DNA of 64,000 bases, taken from contig OY811972.1 of NCBI GenBank assembly GCA_963681505.1, forward strand, positions 3,827,332-3,891,331, given 5' to 3'. Origin of the DNA: Eunapius fragilis. Lineage: Eukaryota > Porifera > Demospongiae > Spongillida > Spongillidae. The position numbers were made by a program, and so were the translations under genes. Below the pieces are notes generated by a model. That model was not told the DNA's origin, did no database searches, and was given only the letters and a program-made list of their open reading frames with translations. This document shows, piece by piece, positions 35,570-48,800 of this stretch. Position 1 is the first letter of the stretch; every line of letters starts with the position of its first letter.

Positions 35570-38486
35570 ATGATCTGATCACTGGTGTTAAAGGGACTGG
35601 AAGGGATGGGGAGGAGGTGAAAATCCAAATGACGCACAAATGCACACTAAGTTATGAACCTAATAATTGAACCCCAGAGGCTGCATGCATCTTAACCCCG
35701 AGATACTTTCCACACCTCCACTAAACCTACTACCAATGGCCCCAACAGTACAATATCGGAGTTTTTCGAACACATCAATGCTTTTTCAGAGCATTCCTGA
35801 GATATGTGTCCCGGCTTCTTGCAGTTGAAGCACCTTAGCCTTGCCTTTTCTGCAAGTCTTAACCCCAGGTACTGTGCACTGCATAAACTGATAAACTGAT
35901 TGGCAGAGCAGTGGCTGAGGGATGGGCTATTGCAGGGTAAACACAGCTCTCTCATTGCATCATATCCTTTGTTGGTCAACACATCAATGCTTTTTCAGTA
36001 ACATAGTGCACACTTAAAACTCTGCTATCAGACACTGGCGGGTGGTGTCCAAGTTGAACTTGTTCATGGTGTGGTATATGGCCTTGATCTTGGTCACCTG
36101 AGGTGATGATGATGGTGGTGGTGATGATGGTGGTGGAAGTGATGATAATCACATGTGATATGGTGGTGATGATGAGCACACAAGATGTGGCAATACCCTA
36201 ATCTCAATAATGACCTGAATGCTCTCAACAATAGAAAGGGTCTCCCTTGCTTTGAACCATTTCAACGTGGGAGCATGTTTACCCCAATTCACAAAAACCC
36301 TCCCACCATTACTCCCTACCCTCCCACCTTTATTCTCTACCCTCCTTCCCCTCCCTCCTACCCTCCCTCTCTCTCCTACCCTCCCCCCTCTCTCCTACCC
36401 TACCCCCTCTCTCCTACCCTCCCCTCTCTCCTACCTCCCCCTATCTCCTACCCTCCCCCTCTCTCCTACCCTCCCCCTCTCTCCTACCCTCCCCCCTCTC
36501 TCCTACCCTCCCCCCTCTCTCCTACCCTCCTCCCTCTCCTACCCTCCTCCTCTCTCCTACCCTCCCCCCTCTCTCCTACCCTACCCCCTCTCTCCTACCT
36601 CCCCCTCTCCTACCCTCCTCCCTCTCCTACCATCCCCCTCTCTCCTACCCTCCCCCTCTCTCCTACCCTCCCCCCTCTCTTACCTCCCCCTCTCTCTCAC
36701 CCTCCACTCTCTCCTACCCTTCCTTCTATCCTAGCCTCCTCCCTCTCCTACCCTCCCGCCTCTCTCCTACCCTCCCCCTCTCTCCTACCCTTCCCCCTCT
36801 CTCCTACCCTCCCCTCTCTCCTACCCTTCCCCCTCTCTCCTACCCTCCCCCTCTCTCCTACCCTCCTCCTCTCTCCTACCCTCCCATCTCTCCTACCCTC
36901 CCCCCTCTCTCTTACCCTCCCCCTCTCTCCTACCCACCTCCCCCTCTCTCCTACCCTCCCCCACTCTCCTACTCACCCCTCTCCCTACCCTCCCCGTTCT
37001 CCTACCCTCCCCCTCTCCTACCCTCCTCCCCCTCTCTCCTACCCTCCCCTCTCTCCTACCCTCCCCCCACTCTCCTACCCTCCCCTCTCTCCTACCCTCC
37101 CCTCTCTCCTACCCTCCCCTCTCTCTCGTACCCTCCCCCTCTCTCCTATCCTCCCCTCTCTCCTACCATCCTCCCTCTCTCCTACCATTCCCCCATCTCT
37201 CCTATCCTCCCCCACTCTCCTACCCTCCCCTATCTCCTACCCTCCCCCCTCTCTCCTAACCTCCCCCTATCTCCTACCCACCTCCCCTCTCTCCTACCCT
37301 CCCCCTCTCTCCTACCCTCCCCTCTCTCCTACCCTCCCCCCTCTCTCCTACCCTCCCCCTCTCTCCTACCCTCCCCCTCTCTCCTACCCTCCTCCCCCTC
37401 TCACCAACCCTCCCTCCTCTCTCCTACCCTCCCCCCTCTCCTACCCTCCTCCCTCTCTCTTACCCTCCCCCCTCTCTCCTACCCTCCCCCTCTCTCCTAC
37501 CCTCCCCCTCTCTCCTACCCTCCCCCCTGTCTCCTACCCTTCCCTCTCTCCTACCCTCCCTCCTCTCTCCTACCCTCCCCCCTCTCTCCTACGCTCCCAC
37601 ATCTCTCCTACCTCCACTTCTCTCCTACCCTCCCCCCTCTCCTACCCTCCCCCCTCTCTCCTACCCTCCCCCCCTCTCTCTTACCCTCCCCCCTCTCTCC
37701 TATACCCTCCTCTCTCTTACCCTTCCCCCTCTCTCCTACCCTCCCTCCTCTCTCCTACCCTCCCCCTCTCACCTACCATCCCCCTCTCTCCTACTCTCCC
37801 CCTCTCTCTCCTACCCTCCCCCCTCTCTCTCCTACCCTCCCCTCTCTCCTACCCTCCTCCCCTCTCTTCTACCCTCCCCTCTCTCCTACCCTCCCCCTCT
37901 CTCCTACCCTCCCCTCTCTCCTACCTCCCCCTCTCTCCTACCCTCCCCCCTCTCTCCTACCCTCCCTCTCTCTCCTACCCTACCCCTCTCTCCTACCCTC
38001 CCCCTCTCCTACTGTCTCTCTTACCCTCCCCCTCTCTTCTACCCTCCCCCCTCTCTCCTATACCCTCCCCCTCGCTCCTACCCTCCCCCCTCTCCTACTG
38101 TCTCTCTTACCCTCCCCTCTCTCTCCTATACCCTCCCTCCTACCCCCCTCTCCCCCTCTCTCTTACTCCTCCTCTCCTACCCTCCCCCCTCTCCTACCCT
38201 CCCCTCTCTCCTACCCTCCCCCCTCTCTCCTACCTCCTACCCTCCCCCTCTCTCTTACCCTCCCCCCTCTCTCCTACCTTCCCCCTCTCTCCTACCCTCC
38301 CCCCATACTCACCTACCCTCCCACCTTTTTCTCCCTCCATCCCCTCTCACCATCTGCTTCCACTCGCCCATACTTGGGCTATGCCCATCAGCTGGGTGTT
38401 GCTGTGATCAACGGTGGTCCTCAGTACATTCTCCAGGTCTGTGATGCAATGTTGCATGTCACCATGCATCCTGAGCCTGTCCACTG
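35570..38486 (-). pseudogene. Scrambled third V-ATPase a relic
   Basis: Holds, out of normal spacing, a scrap of the 29,129 exon end (35,570-35,625), the zinc-knuckle relic, a cut exon at about 36,020-36,097 ([15 protein letters not shown] to CLIAE), the long polypyrimidine array, and an exon at 38,351-38,486 (VDRLRMHGDMQHCITDLENV). The last exon has a one-base deletion compared with 63,562-63,698 that changes QRMGEW to QVWASG. Not functional. Confidence 0.8.
36290..38340. repeat. 2-kb polypyrimidine minisatellite
   Basis: Plus strand is almost pure C/T in units near CCCTCTCTCCTA, with length variants. The 740-codon ORF over it (Ser-Tyr-Pro-Pro repeats) is an artefact: it lies antisense in an intron and continues into V-ATPase antisense. 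The array starts next to the donor of the 38,351 exon. Such homopurine-homopyrimidine mirror DNA can form triplexes. Confidence 0.92.
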
Positions 38487-38854
38487 CTGTCCTGGCTGGG
38501 AAGGTTAGGATCCCCCCGCCCCCTAAACCTCTGTGGGTTGAGGCACATGGTACACAGATGTACACACTACCCATACATGGGGTTAGTGCTATGGCAGCTA
38601 GCTATAGTGCTACTGAAGCATGCCAGGCATTCTAGTTGTATCCACTGCTGACCTGCTGGGACCAAAAGAAATGACCAAACCAAATATTACAGGGTACTCT
38701 CTTGCAGATGGCTGCACATAAGGCCTCCATATACCATCCTTTACAGCCACCCTGTGTGGTTGTGGCACTAAGTTGAGGGGAGAGCTGCTATGGATTATGC
38801 TGTAGGGCTGCCAACACTGCTATCATGCTTTGGTTAACTTGATTCTACAATGAT
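38487..38854. other. Intron scrap and A-specific junction insert
   Basis: 38,487-38,650 matches 63,699-63,850. The next 200 bases (about 38,653-38,854) are absent from the second junction and carry no clear feature. Confidence 0.5.
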
Positions 38855-39000
38855 GCGATTTCAAGACAAAATGATTTGTCTGATGGTTATGAAACCCCTG
38901 ATCTTATAAGAGGGCACGAGATTATAAATTTGGGGGCTTATATGGAGGTTTGCCTGTATATACCTCTGACCTGGCCTGTATTGAAATCTGATTATAAACC
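38855..39000. repeat. Block junction, first copy
   Basis: Starts GCGATTTCAAGACAAAATGA and matches 63,854-64,000 with very few differences. It links the V-ATPase end of one block with the coiled-coil exon of the next. Confidence 0.85.
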
Positions 39001-39120
39001 CCATGAATTTAAATATGCTAACTGTCTAATAACAGCAAAAAAAAAAGATGATCATAAACCAAGACATACATTAATTATATAGATATACGTCAAATAATTT
39101 TTAATGTCTATTCTAACTAA

Positions 39121-39813
39121 TCAGATGTTAAATTCTACTTCCCTGGCTTCAGGATTTGTAAGCCTAAAGTTTTCTGTCTGAGAGATTGGATGTGACTCAA
39201 CCCTTTGCCTTATGTCTTGGAGTTGTTGTTCAGCTTGTTTCTTCTGTTGCTCTGTCTCTTGGAGAAGCTTCTTAGTGTCAAGAAGTTGTTTTTCAGTTTG
39301 CTCCTTCTGTTTCCTAGTGTCCTGAAGTTGTTGTTCTGTTTCTTCCTTCTGTTTCCCAGTGTCTTGAAGTTGTTGTTCTGCTTGTTCCTTCTGTTTCCTT
39401 GTGTCTTGGAGTAGTTTTTCAGTTTGCTCCTTCTGTTTCCTAGTGTCATGAAGTTTTTGTTCTGTTTCTTCCTTCTGTTTCCTAGTGTCCTGAAGTTGTT
39501 GTTCTGTTAGTTCCTTCTGTTTCCTAGTGTCTTGAAGTTGTTGTTCTGTTTGTTCCTTCTGTTTCCTTGTGTCCTGAAGTTGTTGTTCTGTTAGTTCCTT
39601 CTGTTTCCTTGTGTCTTGGAGTACTTTTTCAGTTTGCTCCTTCTGTTTCCTAATGTCCTGAAGTTGTTGTTCTGTTAGTTCCTTCTGTTTCCTTGTGTCT
39701 TGGAGTACTTTTTCAGTTTGCTCCTTCTGTTTCCTAGTGTCTTGAAGTTGTTGTTCTGTGTGACATAGTTGATGTCTTGTTTCACGAAGGTGTTGGCTCA
39801 TAGTCATGATTAC
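39121..39813 (-). CDS. Coiled-coil 3' exon of ankyrin gene B
   Basis: Complete exon of 231 codons from acceptor CAG (39,814-39,816) to stop TGA at 39,121-39,123. It starts VIMTMSQHLRETRHQ and then has about twelve 14-residue repeats (LQDTRKQKEQTEQQ type, with LTEQQ and EETEQ variants). It ends in a non-repeat tail KQAEQQLQDIRQRV and a final EVEFNI. Predicted long two-heptad-register coiled coil, likely for self-association. The exon phase (0) matches the ankyrin exon at 41,328. Confidence 0.68.
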   Translation of the reverse strand, partial: VIMTMSQHLRETRHQLCHTEQQLQDTRKQKEQTEKVLQDTRKQKELTEQQLQDIRKQKEQTEKVLQDTRKQKELTEQQLQDTRKQKEQTEQQLQDTRKQKELTEQQLQDTRKQKEETEQKLHDTRKQKEQTEKLLQDTRKQKEQAEQQLQDTGKQKEETEQQLQDTRKQKEQTEKQLLDTKKLLQETEQQKKQAEQQLQDIRQRVESHPISQTENFRLTNPEAREVEFNI

Positions 39814-42800
39814 CTGATGATATGGAGACATTAATTATCAATGCATGTTTGGTGGTGGGTAGTAAAAACACATTACTAAATCTTTTTAATTTGATTTGCT
39901 TTCATTGTACAGGACTCAAACTATATACATCTGGAGGCAAGTAATGGCCTGTGCATGCATGCACTAACAAACTGCCTACAGACCTTCATAAAGGGTACAA
40001 CATGAAAGGTCACTAGTAATGAGTCAGTACAAAAAACTGTGATGTTCAATAAGGAGATGATATTGTCAGAGAGGTGGTGGATGAACACTTTTGCTCAATG
40101 GTGCGTTTATCTTATGTTGTACACACAGCTCTTTCCTAACTTAGAAAGCACTACAATTGCTTTGCAATAGCATTTCATTTTTGTTTTTTTCTATTTACAA
40201 TTTTTACCATTCGAGTGCATTGAACAGAGACAATCTTAAGATATCATGTGCCGCAGTAGGGATAAACTCTTTAGTTCCAAGCAGGGTTGGCGGTACTAGT
40301 TGACTGCCTCACACAACCCCTAAACCACTATCCTGCTTTAATGCAGCACCTTGAACAGGTACTAATGTAAGATAGTTAAAGTTAATTATTGTTGTTCTAG
40401 TTGTCAATTGCAACAGGCAGTGGAGTGTCTTCAGATAGCAAGGCCAAGGCAAAGGGCTTCCTAAAAAAGCTTTCATCTAGAAACACCATTTTTCTGGAGT
40501 CATTTGCTACTGATGTTATAGACATCCTGCACACCACATCACTACCCATTCAATCTCCAAGTTACTCCACTGGGCACATTATAGAAGCATTGAAGTTGAC
40601 TGTGAGACATCACACGTGCAATGCATTTTCTTTTCCCTAAGTTCTTTACCCCAACGGACAGAGGATGCAGGTATAAAAATTAAGTCCTATAAAATTAGTT
40701 TCCATAAAGCATTTGTTACTGAAGCAGTAGCCCTCCTATTTAGGAATTTTGCACTTATTCGTGAGAAGTGTGGTGTGAACACCAGTATTAAGAGTCTGAG
40801 TGGAAACTGCTCGAGGATATAGTGTAGATTCACTTCTTGTGCTTACAAAGATCAATGTTCAGCCACTGTATATGGGTACACTCTAAAGGCTACTTTCATC
40901 CAGATGTTCAAACCTGGATGGATAGATGTGTTCAAGAGTGCCCAGAACTCATGCCCTCATGTGCTTCAGCTAGTTGATTTGTTACTGTCTTTACCTGCCA
41001 GCAGTGCAGAATGTGAAAGAGGATTCAGTCTGGCTAAAGTAATAACATCTGACTGGAGAAGCTGACTAAGGGATACCACAGTGACAAATCTCATGGCAAT
41101 ACTGTTGCACATACATTTATGCAACCAATAACAGATTGTAGCATTACAAGGCAGTTAGTATAAGTCTAATTAGCAACGTCAAAGAATATCATTTATGGTG
41201 ATTGGTGGAACTCCTGGTACGTTACATGTTCATTTGGTCACACCATATGTGTACACATAGTTACTTAACCTATGACTGATCATGACAGACAATACGTGAT
41301 GTACAGTAAACAGCACATACAACATACCTCGCTGGGTGATGTCTTCAATATTTCGACTATTTCCTTCTTCACAGCGTATTGCATGGCTGATTTTCCAAAC
41401 TAATATATGGGGTTAAAATAATTCACATTTGTGGGGTATTTGGTGAATTGTCACATAGATGTACTGAATGTTGTCCTGATGATAACAATATGGCAGCTAC
41501 ATACATCCCAGGTGTGTGCATTATTGAAATAATGTATTCTTACTCTTCTCTCCATGCATATACAAATAAGCATTACAGGAGGTGATATAATTAAGGATGA
41601 TTATTATAACATCATTATGACATATGGAAGACAAAGATGTGTTCAATATGGCAATGGACGGTGTGCATCTAATAGAGTGATGTATGCCAACCTTGTTAGT
41701 GTGATTGATATTAGCTCCTGCTTCTATGAGTGATTTCACCACCTCAACATGTCCCTGCTCACTTGCTATCATCAATGGACTCGCACCAATCTGTATTACA
41801 AATGTGATCATAACAGGAAGGGGTTTAGTGATATGGACAAGGAGAGCGTTGGATAGAAAATACAGTTATGGTAGTACAAAATACAATTATATATATACAT
41901 GCAATATACAGCAAGTGCTAAAGAATGCAATGCTTTAAAATCCCTACAATAACTCACATTGAAATTAATTAACTGCTTGATTTCTTTAATATACATGTAT
42001 ATTGCAGTAGTTAGGCAAATGCAAATAATCCAATTAGATTTCGATTATTATAAGGTGGAACAGCATTGATTTAGGTTCAATAGTGAGTTATTAATATTTA
42101 AGATTTGTTAAGGTCAAAGCTGTTATGTGGTAATTATTTAGAATAACCATAATAAATTACTCCAGTATAAAATGAAGTACAAACCACTACTTGATTTAGT
42201 AATTGATTACTTAATGGTGCATTATTAAAACTAAAAGTTAAAAACGTTTTGGTCATAAACAAGTTTGATTTGTTGTTTTGAATATTAGCTAATAAAATGC
42301 CGATCAAATTTTATCAAAGTCTCATCAATTATATTCTGCAGTTTATAAATCACGTTACTAATTAAAAGTTGTTGTACATTGTCAATTTAGTTCATTTATT
42401 TAATCTTTTGAGCTGCCGCTAAAGATAAACAAATTATAACAATGCGGTTCATATTTGACTAAACGTGGTTATTGTACATTCATAAATTCATTTAGATTGA
42501 CTTTTTTTTTTTTTTTTAAATAATAATGTAGGTAATAATAAAGTTACAAGAGAATACATGAAAGGAATAAATGCACATACAGAACTCCATTATTATATAA
42601 ACTAACATATATGGCTAACAACAACACAACCTAACATATACAATGTACTGGCACACTAACACACTCAATCACTCGCACACAGAACTTATTACAAAATTAT
42701 TAAAAGCTAAAAATGTGGTTGAATCATTACAACTCAAGGTGAAGGGCCAGTGGAGGGATTTTTAATGTGAGACATATTTACTCCTCTGGTAGTATTCAGT

Positions 42801-45800
42801 TCAGAACCTAATATATATGAATTGCTATTGAGAGCTCAGCTAATCACACCAAAGAGCTACAATGAATAGCCCACAACCTTCACAGCAGTGAGGGTGTGAC
42901 ATAAACTCCACAATCCTTTCTGTGGAGGTGGAGGTGGGGTGAAGTGTGCAATTTTCTCCTGCTGTAAGAATAGGTGGGGTGAAGTGTGGTGTGTATGTCT
43001 GTTTTCTCCTGTTGTAAGATGCCACTTCACAGCTTCAATTATTATTACAAGATCCCCTCCCATCACACTCCCCCTCCAGATGGTCCAGTCAATATGCATG
43101 TGGCATGTGCACACATGTGAATGTGTGGACGTGTATTACGAGTATGAGTGTGTGAGAGTGTGCATAGGGGAGGTGGGATGGAGGGTGACTTATAATTGCT
43201 TCGTCATGCTGCAAGAAATATATGCTACTGCAGCAAGGTATCTAACGCCTAAGCCATATTATAGGAGGCATTCCTAGTAATACGAGGCATACCCGACTGT
43301 CCAGCATCAGACGCAACATTACATATGTGTGCATGTACATGTACATGTTGGGTACTGAGCATAATGGAGTCCCATTTCTCGCACACACCTGTCCACACAC
43401 ATGCACACACCACCTATGAGAAGCCCAAAGAGAATTCTATATTTGCATGAGCAATTGTGTAAATGTGAAATCCACAGCTTGTTCTTGTAATTTTTTATTT
43501 TGGGGAGGGGGGGGGGTGTTATAATTTGGTAGGGAAAGCCACCAAATATGTTAACTTACGACTGCATTTGTGGTTAGAGAAGAACCAATATACAAGACAT
43601 GCACAATTTATACACACACACAGACACACACACACACACATGCACACACACAAGGACACACACAGACAGACCAGGACATATATGTATACACAGAAAGATA
43701 GACACACACACAAAGACAACACCCGAGGCAGGTACATGTACATTGTGGTTAGATAATTATAACACCCAATATTGTAAGGTTTGGTTCCACCCTTGTATAG
43801 TCTAGGATGCACAAGGGGGGAGGGAAATTGATCCACCACCACACACACACACACACACACACAATCACACACACACACCTTTGTCATTCAGTACCATGAA
43901 GGCATACAGGGGGAGGGATAGTGTGCTACACATCTCACATTTAGGTGAGGTCATTCCTCCCCACCTCCACCTATATAGTGACATGACCATTACTTGCACC
44001 CTCCCTCCTCCCACCTTCAAATACCTTCCTATGTGCACACCAATCCCCAGCCACCCCTCAGAGATCTGGTGAAACCTATGGGTAGCCTTGAATGCATGGT
44101 TTCATGGTCAAAAGAAGTACAATGTGTTTAACTCGATAATCTATACTTTATATACTTTAGCCTGATGTGTCATACATGTACATGTAACAGAACCGTTGTG
44201 AAAAGTTATTAATGCCATGGGTGTACTTTCAGACCATTTCTATCTAGCTCGAGTTCTTTATACCTCTAACCACAAGAGCTGGTTGGGTCTTAGCATAAGG
44301 TATGCACAAGTTGGTATGAAACATCAGAATGAGGTAACCATGGGAGGTATTTGGTGGAGATGACTCTTTCCTGCTCTGTGAAGGTATTCAACTACATGAG
44401 AAATTCTAGTCACTTCAGGTCTATATTCATGTAGTACTACGAATGGTTAGCAGACGACATTGTCTTCACAGCAAGGTGATGGGGCAAGCTGGTGGGACCA
44501 TGCAGTAGTTGGGGTTAAAAGGAAGAAGTAGCTAAGCTGGTAAATCACCCTGAGGTCTTATGGGGCAGGTGGGGAGGAATATGTGGAAGATGAGCTCATG
44601 TAAGGTTGTGATGATAAGAGAATGATGCAAAAGAACACAGCCCAGTGCAAAGCTGGTGGGACCAGGTGGGTGGATAGAACCACATGACATGGATGTACAG
44701 CACCTACAGCCCCAAGGAACCAGGAGCTATTGTCTTGATATGCCTTCATACATGTCACATGTACCTACTGGTACTTGGATGTAAATGTACAGGCATTTCT
44801 GCAGTTCCCCCCCCCCCCCCCCCACCACATTAATTAATTGAATTCCAGAAATATTGAAAAAAAATTAGATATTCAATGTGAAGTGAAAACCAGCTGTCAT
44901 CGTGACCGCCTTTTTTATTACTACGATGGCTACATTACAAGTAGTTTCGTGTTTGTATTATGTCACAGAACCGCGTGGTTGTAGAGAACAAAACAATTTT
45001 CAAAACTCGTACCCAGTCCCACGTATTTCTCGTTCTTCTTCTTCTTCTTCTTGTTCTTGACCACGCATAACTCGGGATAGGAACACTTTTAAGAAATGAA
45101 AATCACACCAATGGCTTCAGAATTCGTTGGCATTCTCGCTTCTGTGGTCAAAACGTCTCGAGGCTACATGATATATATCGGTGGTTGTGTTAGCAAATCA
45201 CGTATAGTTAAGCTTACTGCACTGACACGACTCGGATAGGTCCTACTTCGCTCTTTATACGAAGTACTAGCAGTATACATCATGTAATCAAATGTGTACG
45301 GCCTGGGCACTACACGTAGTGGTAATATACTGTGGATATTATGTATTTTTAACAACGTGCACGTGCGTACTATAATCGTTCTTCAAAGACTTGTTATTCG
45401 ATCGTTGTAAGTTTGACGCTCTTTGTAACTTGTTTTTTTTTTTCAAAATGTCTTCACGTCAGGAAAAGAAGAAAGCCAAACGACGAGCATAGTACCTCAA
45501 AACTAGAGTCGACGTGAATTAGATTCAGCCCGAGCGGAACTACAAAGCAGAGCCTGAAAAGTAGCGGGCCTCTCAACGTGAAAAATATCGAGCAGAGCCT
45601 GAAAAGAAACGGACCTCTCGACGCGCAAGGTATCGAGATGCGATTAGTAGACTGTAGGAAGGGGGGGGGGGGGGGGGGGGGGGGAGGGAGGGGGGAGGGT
45701 GCTGTCTGCTTCAGTCTGGCCCTATACAAAATGCGTTCGTGGGTTCGATCGCGCTGGGGCGACAATTAATAACCTCCCTTCTATTTCGGCCGCCCCTTAA

Positions 45801-48800
45801 AGCCCCCTCAGATCCTGAAAAGGAACGGACCTCTCGACGTGCAAGGTATCGAGCAGATCCTGAAAAAAAGACAGCGATATTGCCATAGTCCTGAACGTGC
45901 ATCTCGCTCGGCGAAAGAGTTAAGGTCACTCAAAGGTATGTCGTACCTTTACAACCTCCCTCTCATATCAAGATGGATTACTTAACATGCTATACGGCTC
46001 ATAATCGGGTATGAATAAAAATCAATGAAACAAGTAAATAAAAAACATTCTCTATGAGAAAGTTGGTGGCATATAGGATTTGAAGGCAATGGTGGTGTAA
46101 AAAGGAAGGAAACAAGGGTCTAATAATAAGGGAAAATGGAATAGTCCTATATTTAGCACATTTCTATATGTAGGATATAGTATGTTGTTCGTGTGCTAAA
46201 TATAGGACTATTCCATTTTCCCTTATTATTAGACCCTTGTTTCCTTCCTTTTTACACCACCATTGCCTTCAAATCCTATATGCCACCAACTTTCTCATAG
46301 AGAATGTTTTTTATTTACTTGTACAATACATTTATTAATAAAGCATGTACCTTGCAATAAAAAGTCTATGTGTACATGTACTTGTATAAGAACATAACAC
46401 CATATCACTTACATGTACGTCTGATCTTGATATATTTACATCAGCACCTGCTCCCACCAAGGTCTGCACTACATCATGATGACCATTCAGACTTGCCACA
46501 TACAATGGAGTTATATTGTCCTGGTAAGAAGTGAAGGAATAGAACAAATCAAACATACATGTCATGCAACCAACCATCTCCATGCATGTGTACAGCAGTA
46601 TGCATGTTGGGTGAAAGTGAAGAGAAGGGATGAGGGAGGGAGGAAAGATAATGGAGGTAATGAAAAGACATCTCCAAAATGAATAGGTGGGATGAAGTGT
46701 AGTGTGTATGTCTATATTCTCCGGATGTAAGATGCCACTTCACAGCTTCACAATTATAAGAGCCCCTCCCATCACACACCCCCGGTGGCCCAATCAATAT
46801 GCATGTGTCTGTATGTGCATGTGCACATATGTGAGTGTGTGGACGAGTGTGTGAGTGTGTGCATAGGGGAGGTGGGATGGAGGGTGACTTATAATGGTTT
46901 CGTGGTCAACAGAAGTACAATGTATTTTTATATACTTAATATACTTTAGCCTGATGTGTCAGACGTGTACATGAAACAGAACCGTTGTGAAAAGTTATTA
47001 ATGCCATGGGTGTACTTTCAGACCATTTCTATCTAGCTCGAGTTCATTATACCTCTAACCACAAGAGCTGGTTGGGTCTTAGCATAAGGTATGCACAAGT
47101 TGGTATGAAACATCAGAATGAGGTAACCATGGGAGGTATTTGGTGGAGATGACTCTTTCCTGCTCTGTGAAGGTATTCAACTACATGAGAAATTCTAGTC
47201 ACTTCAGGTCTATATTCATGTAGTACTACGAATGGTTAGCAGACGACATTGTCTTCACAGCAAGGTGATGGGGCAAGCTGGTGGGACCATGCAGTAGTTG
47301 TGGTTAAAAGGAAGAAGTAGCTAAGCTGGTAAATCACCATGAGGCCTTATGGGCAGGTGGGGAGGAATATGTGGATGATGAGCTCATGTAAGGTTGTGAT
47401 GATAAGAGAATGATGCAAAAGAACACAGCCCAGTGCAAAGCTGGTGGGACCAGGTGGGTGGATAGAACCACATGACATGGATGTACAGCACCTACAGCCC
47501 CAAGGAACCAGGAGCTATTGTCTTGATATGCCTTCATACATGTACACATGTACCTACTGGTACTTGGATGTAAATGTACATAAGTACACACCTCACAAAT
47601 GGAGCCTCCCCCACCCCCACTCTTCAACCAGCTGAGGATATGATGATGGTGGATGGTGGGTGGGTGCCTATATATTTATGTATGTTCAATGTTTGTATGC
47701 TCATGTATAAACTGTTGTATTTCTTGTACGTTGTGTATGTATGCAATGATGAGAGCATGCACACTAATATCATGTACAAGTTCATACAGTGAGAAATAGG
47801 CACAGGGGAGGATGGTTACTAAGAGATGGTGCCCAGCAGCTGAGCAGGACTGAAAGGATGTGTGTTGTGTGTAATGCATGCCTAAGGGGTGCCATGGTCA
47901 GATGGACTGTCTGGATAAGCAGGGCACCAGGGGCAGAGTTGCTTTAGTCCACTGATGTGGTTACACATGTTTCTGCCAAACAGTCCCCAATGTCACACAT
48001 GTACATGTACCTACTGGTACTTGGATGTAAATGAACATAAGTACACACCACACAAATGGAGCCTCCCCCACCCCCACTCTTCAACCAGCTGATGATATGA
48101 TGATGGTGGATCCAGGTGGGTAGGGAAGGTGGATACCCATAGAACCACTTCTTGATGACCAATTATATTGCATACTGACACAATCCTCTCCAATCCAATA
48201 CCACCCCCAGCCCCACCTCTCAATACATATCCAAGCACATAAGATATGTGCATGTGTACAGAAATGTGACCTGTATACAATACATTTACATGTACCTTGC
48301 AATAAGAAGTCAATGTGTACATGTCCGTGTATAAGAACATAACACCATATCACTTACAGGAGATGTTGCTATATTTACATCAGCACCTGCTCCCAACAAG
48401 GTCTGTACTACATCATGATGACCAATATGACTTGCCACATGCAATGGAGTCATATTGTTCTGGTAAGGAGTGAAGGAATAGAACAAATCAAACATACATG
48501 TCATGTAACCACTAGCTGATGATATGATGATGGTGGATCCAGGTGGGTAGGGAAAGTGGGTGCCTATAGAACCACCCCCAGCCCCATCTCTCAATACATA
48601 TCCAAGCACATAAGATATGTGCATGTGTACAGAAATGTGACCTGTATACAATACATTCATTAATAAAGCATGTACCTTGCAATAAGAAGTCAATGTGTAC
48701 ATGTACTTGTATAAGAACATAACACCATATCACTTACGTCTGATCTTGCTATATTTACATCAGCACCTGCTCCCACCAAGGTCTTCACTACATCATGATG

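Larger units (their letters stand above)
1..38640. repeat. Tandem segmental duplication, block A
   Basis: Collinear with block B from the coiled-coil exon (497 matches 39,813) through ankyrin exons, RT fossil, MITE and V-ATPase exons. Long stretches differ by only scattered bases, for example 24,450-28,250 against 54,130-58,080. The stretch 32,620-35,560 has no partner in B within this window, and 35,570-38,640 is a relic of another V-ATPase copy. Block A has gained several transposons that are absent at the same points of B. Confidence 0.88.

Noticed and set aside
36185-38407. 740-codon ORF rich in Ser, Tyr, Pro and Leu, and its 302-codon cousin at 62,748
   Set aside because: It follows the polypyrimidine minisatellite, lies antisense in V-ATPase introns and has no domain. 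Stop codons are rare simply because the strand is C/T only.
45725-45770. tRNA-like B box (GGTTCGATCG)
   Set aside because: No A box at proper distance and no cloverleaf pairing could be drawn.
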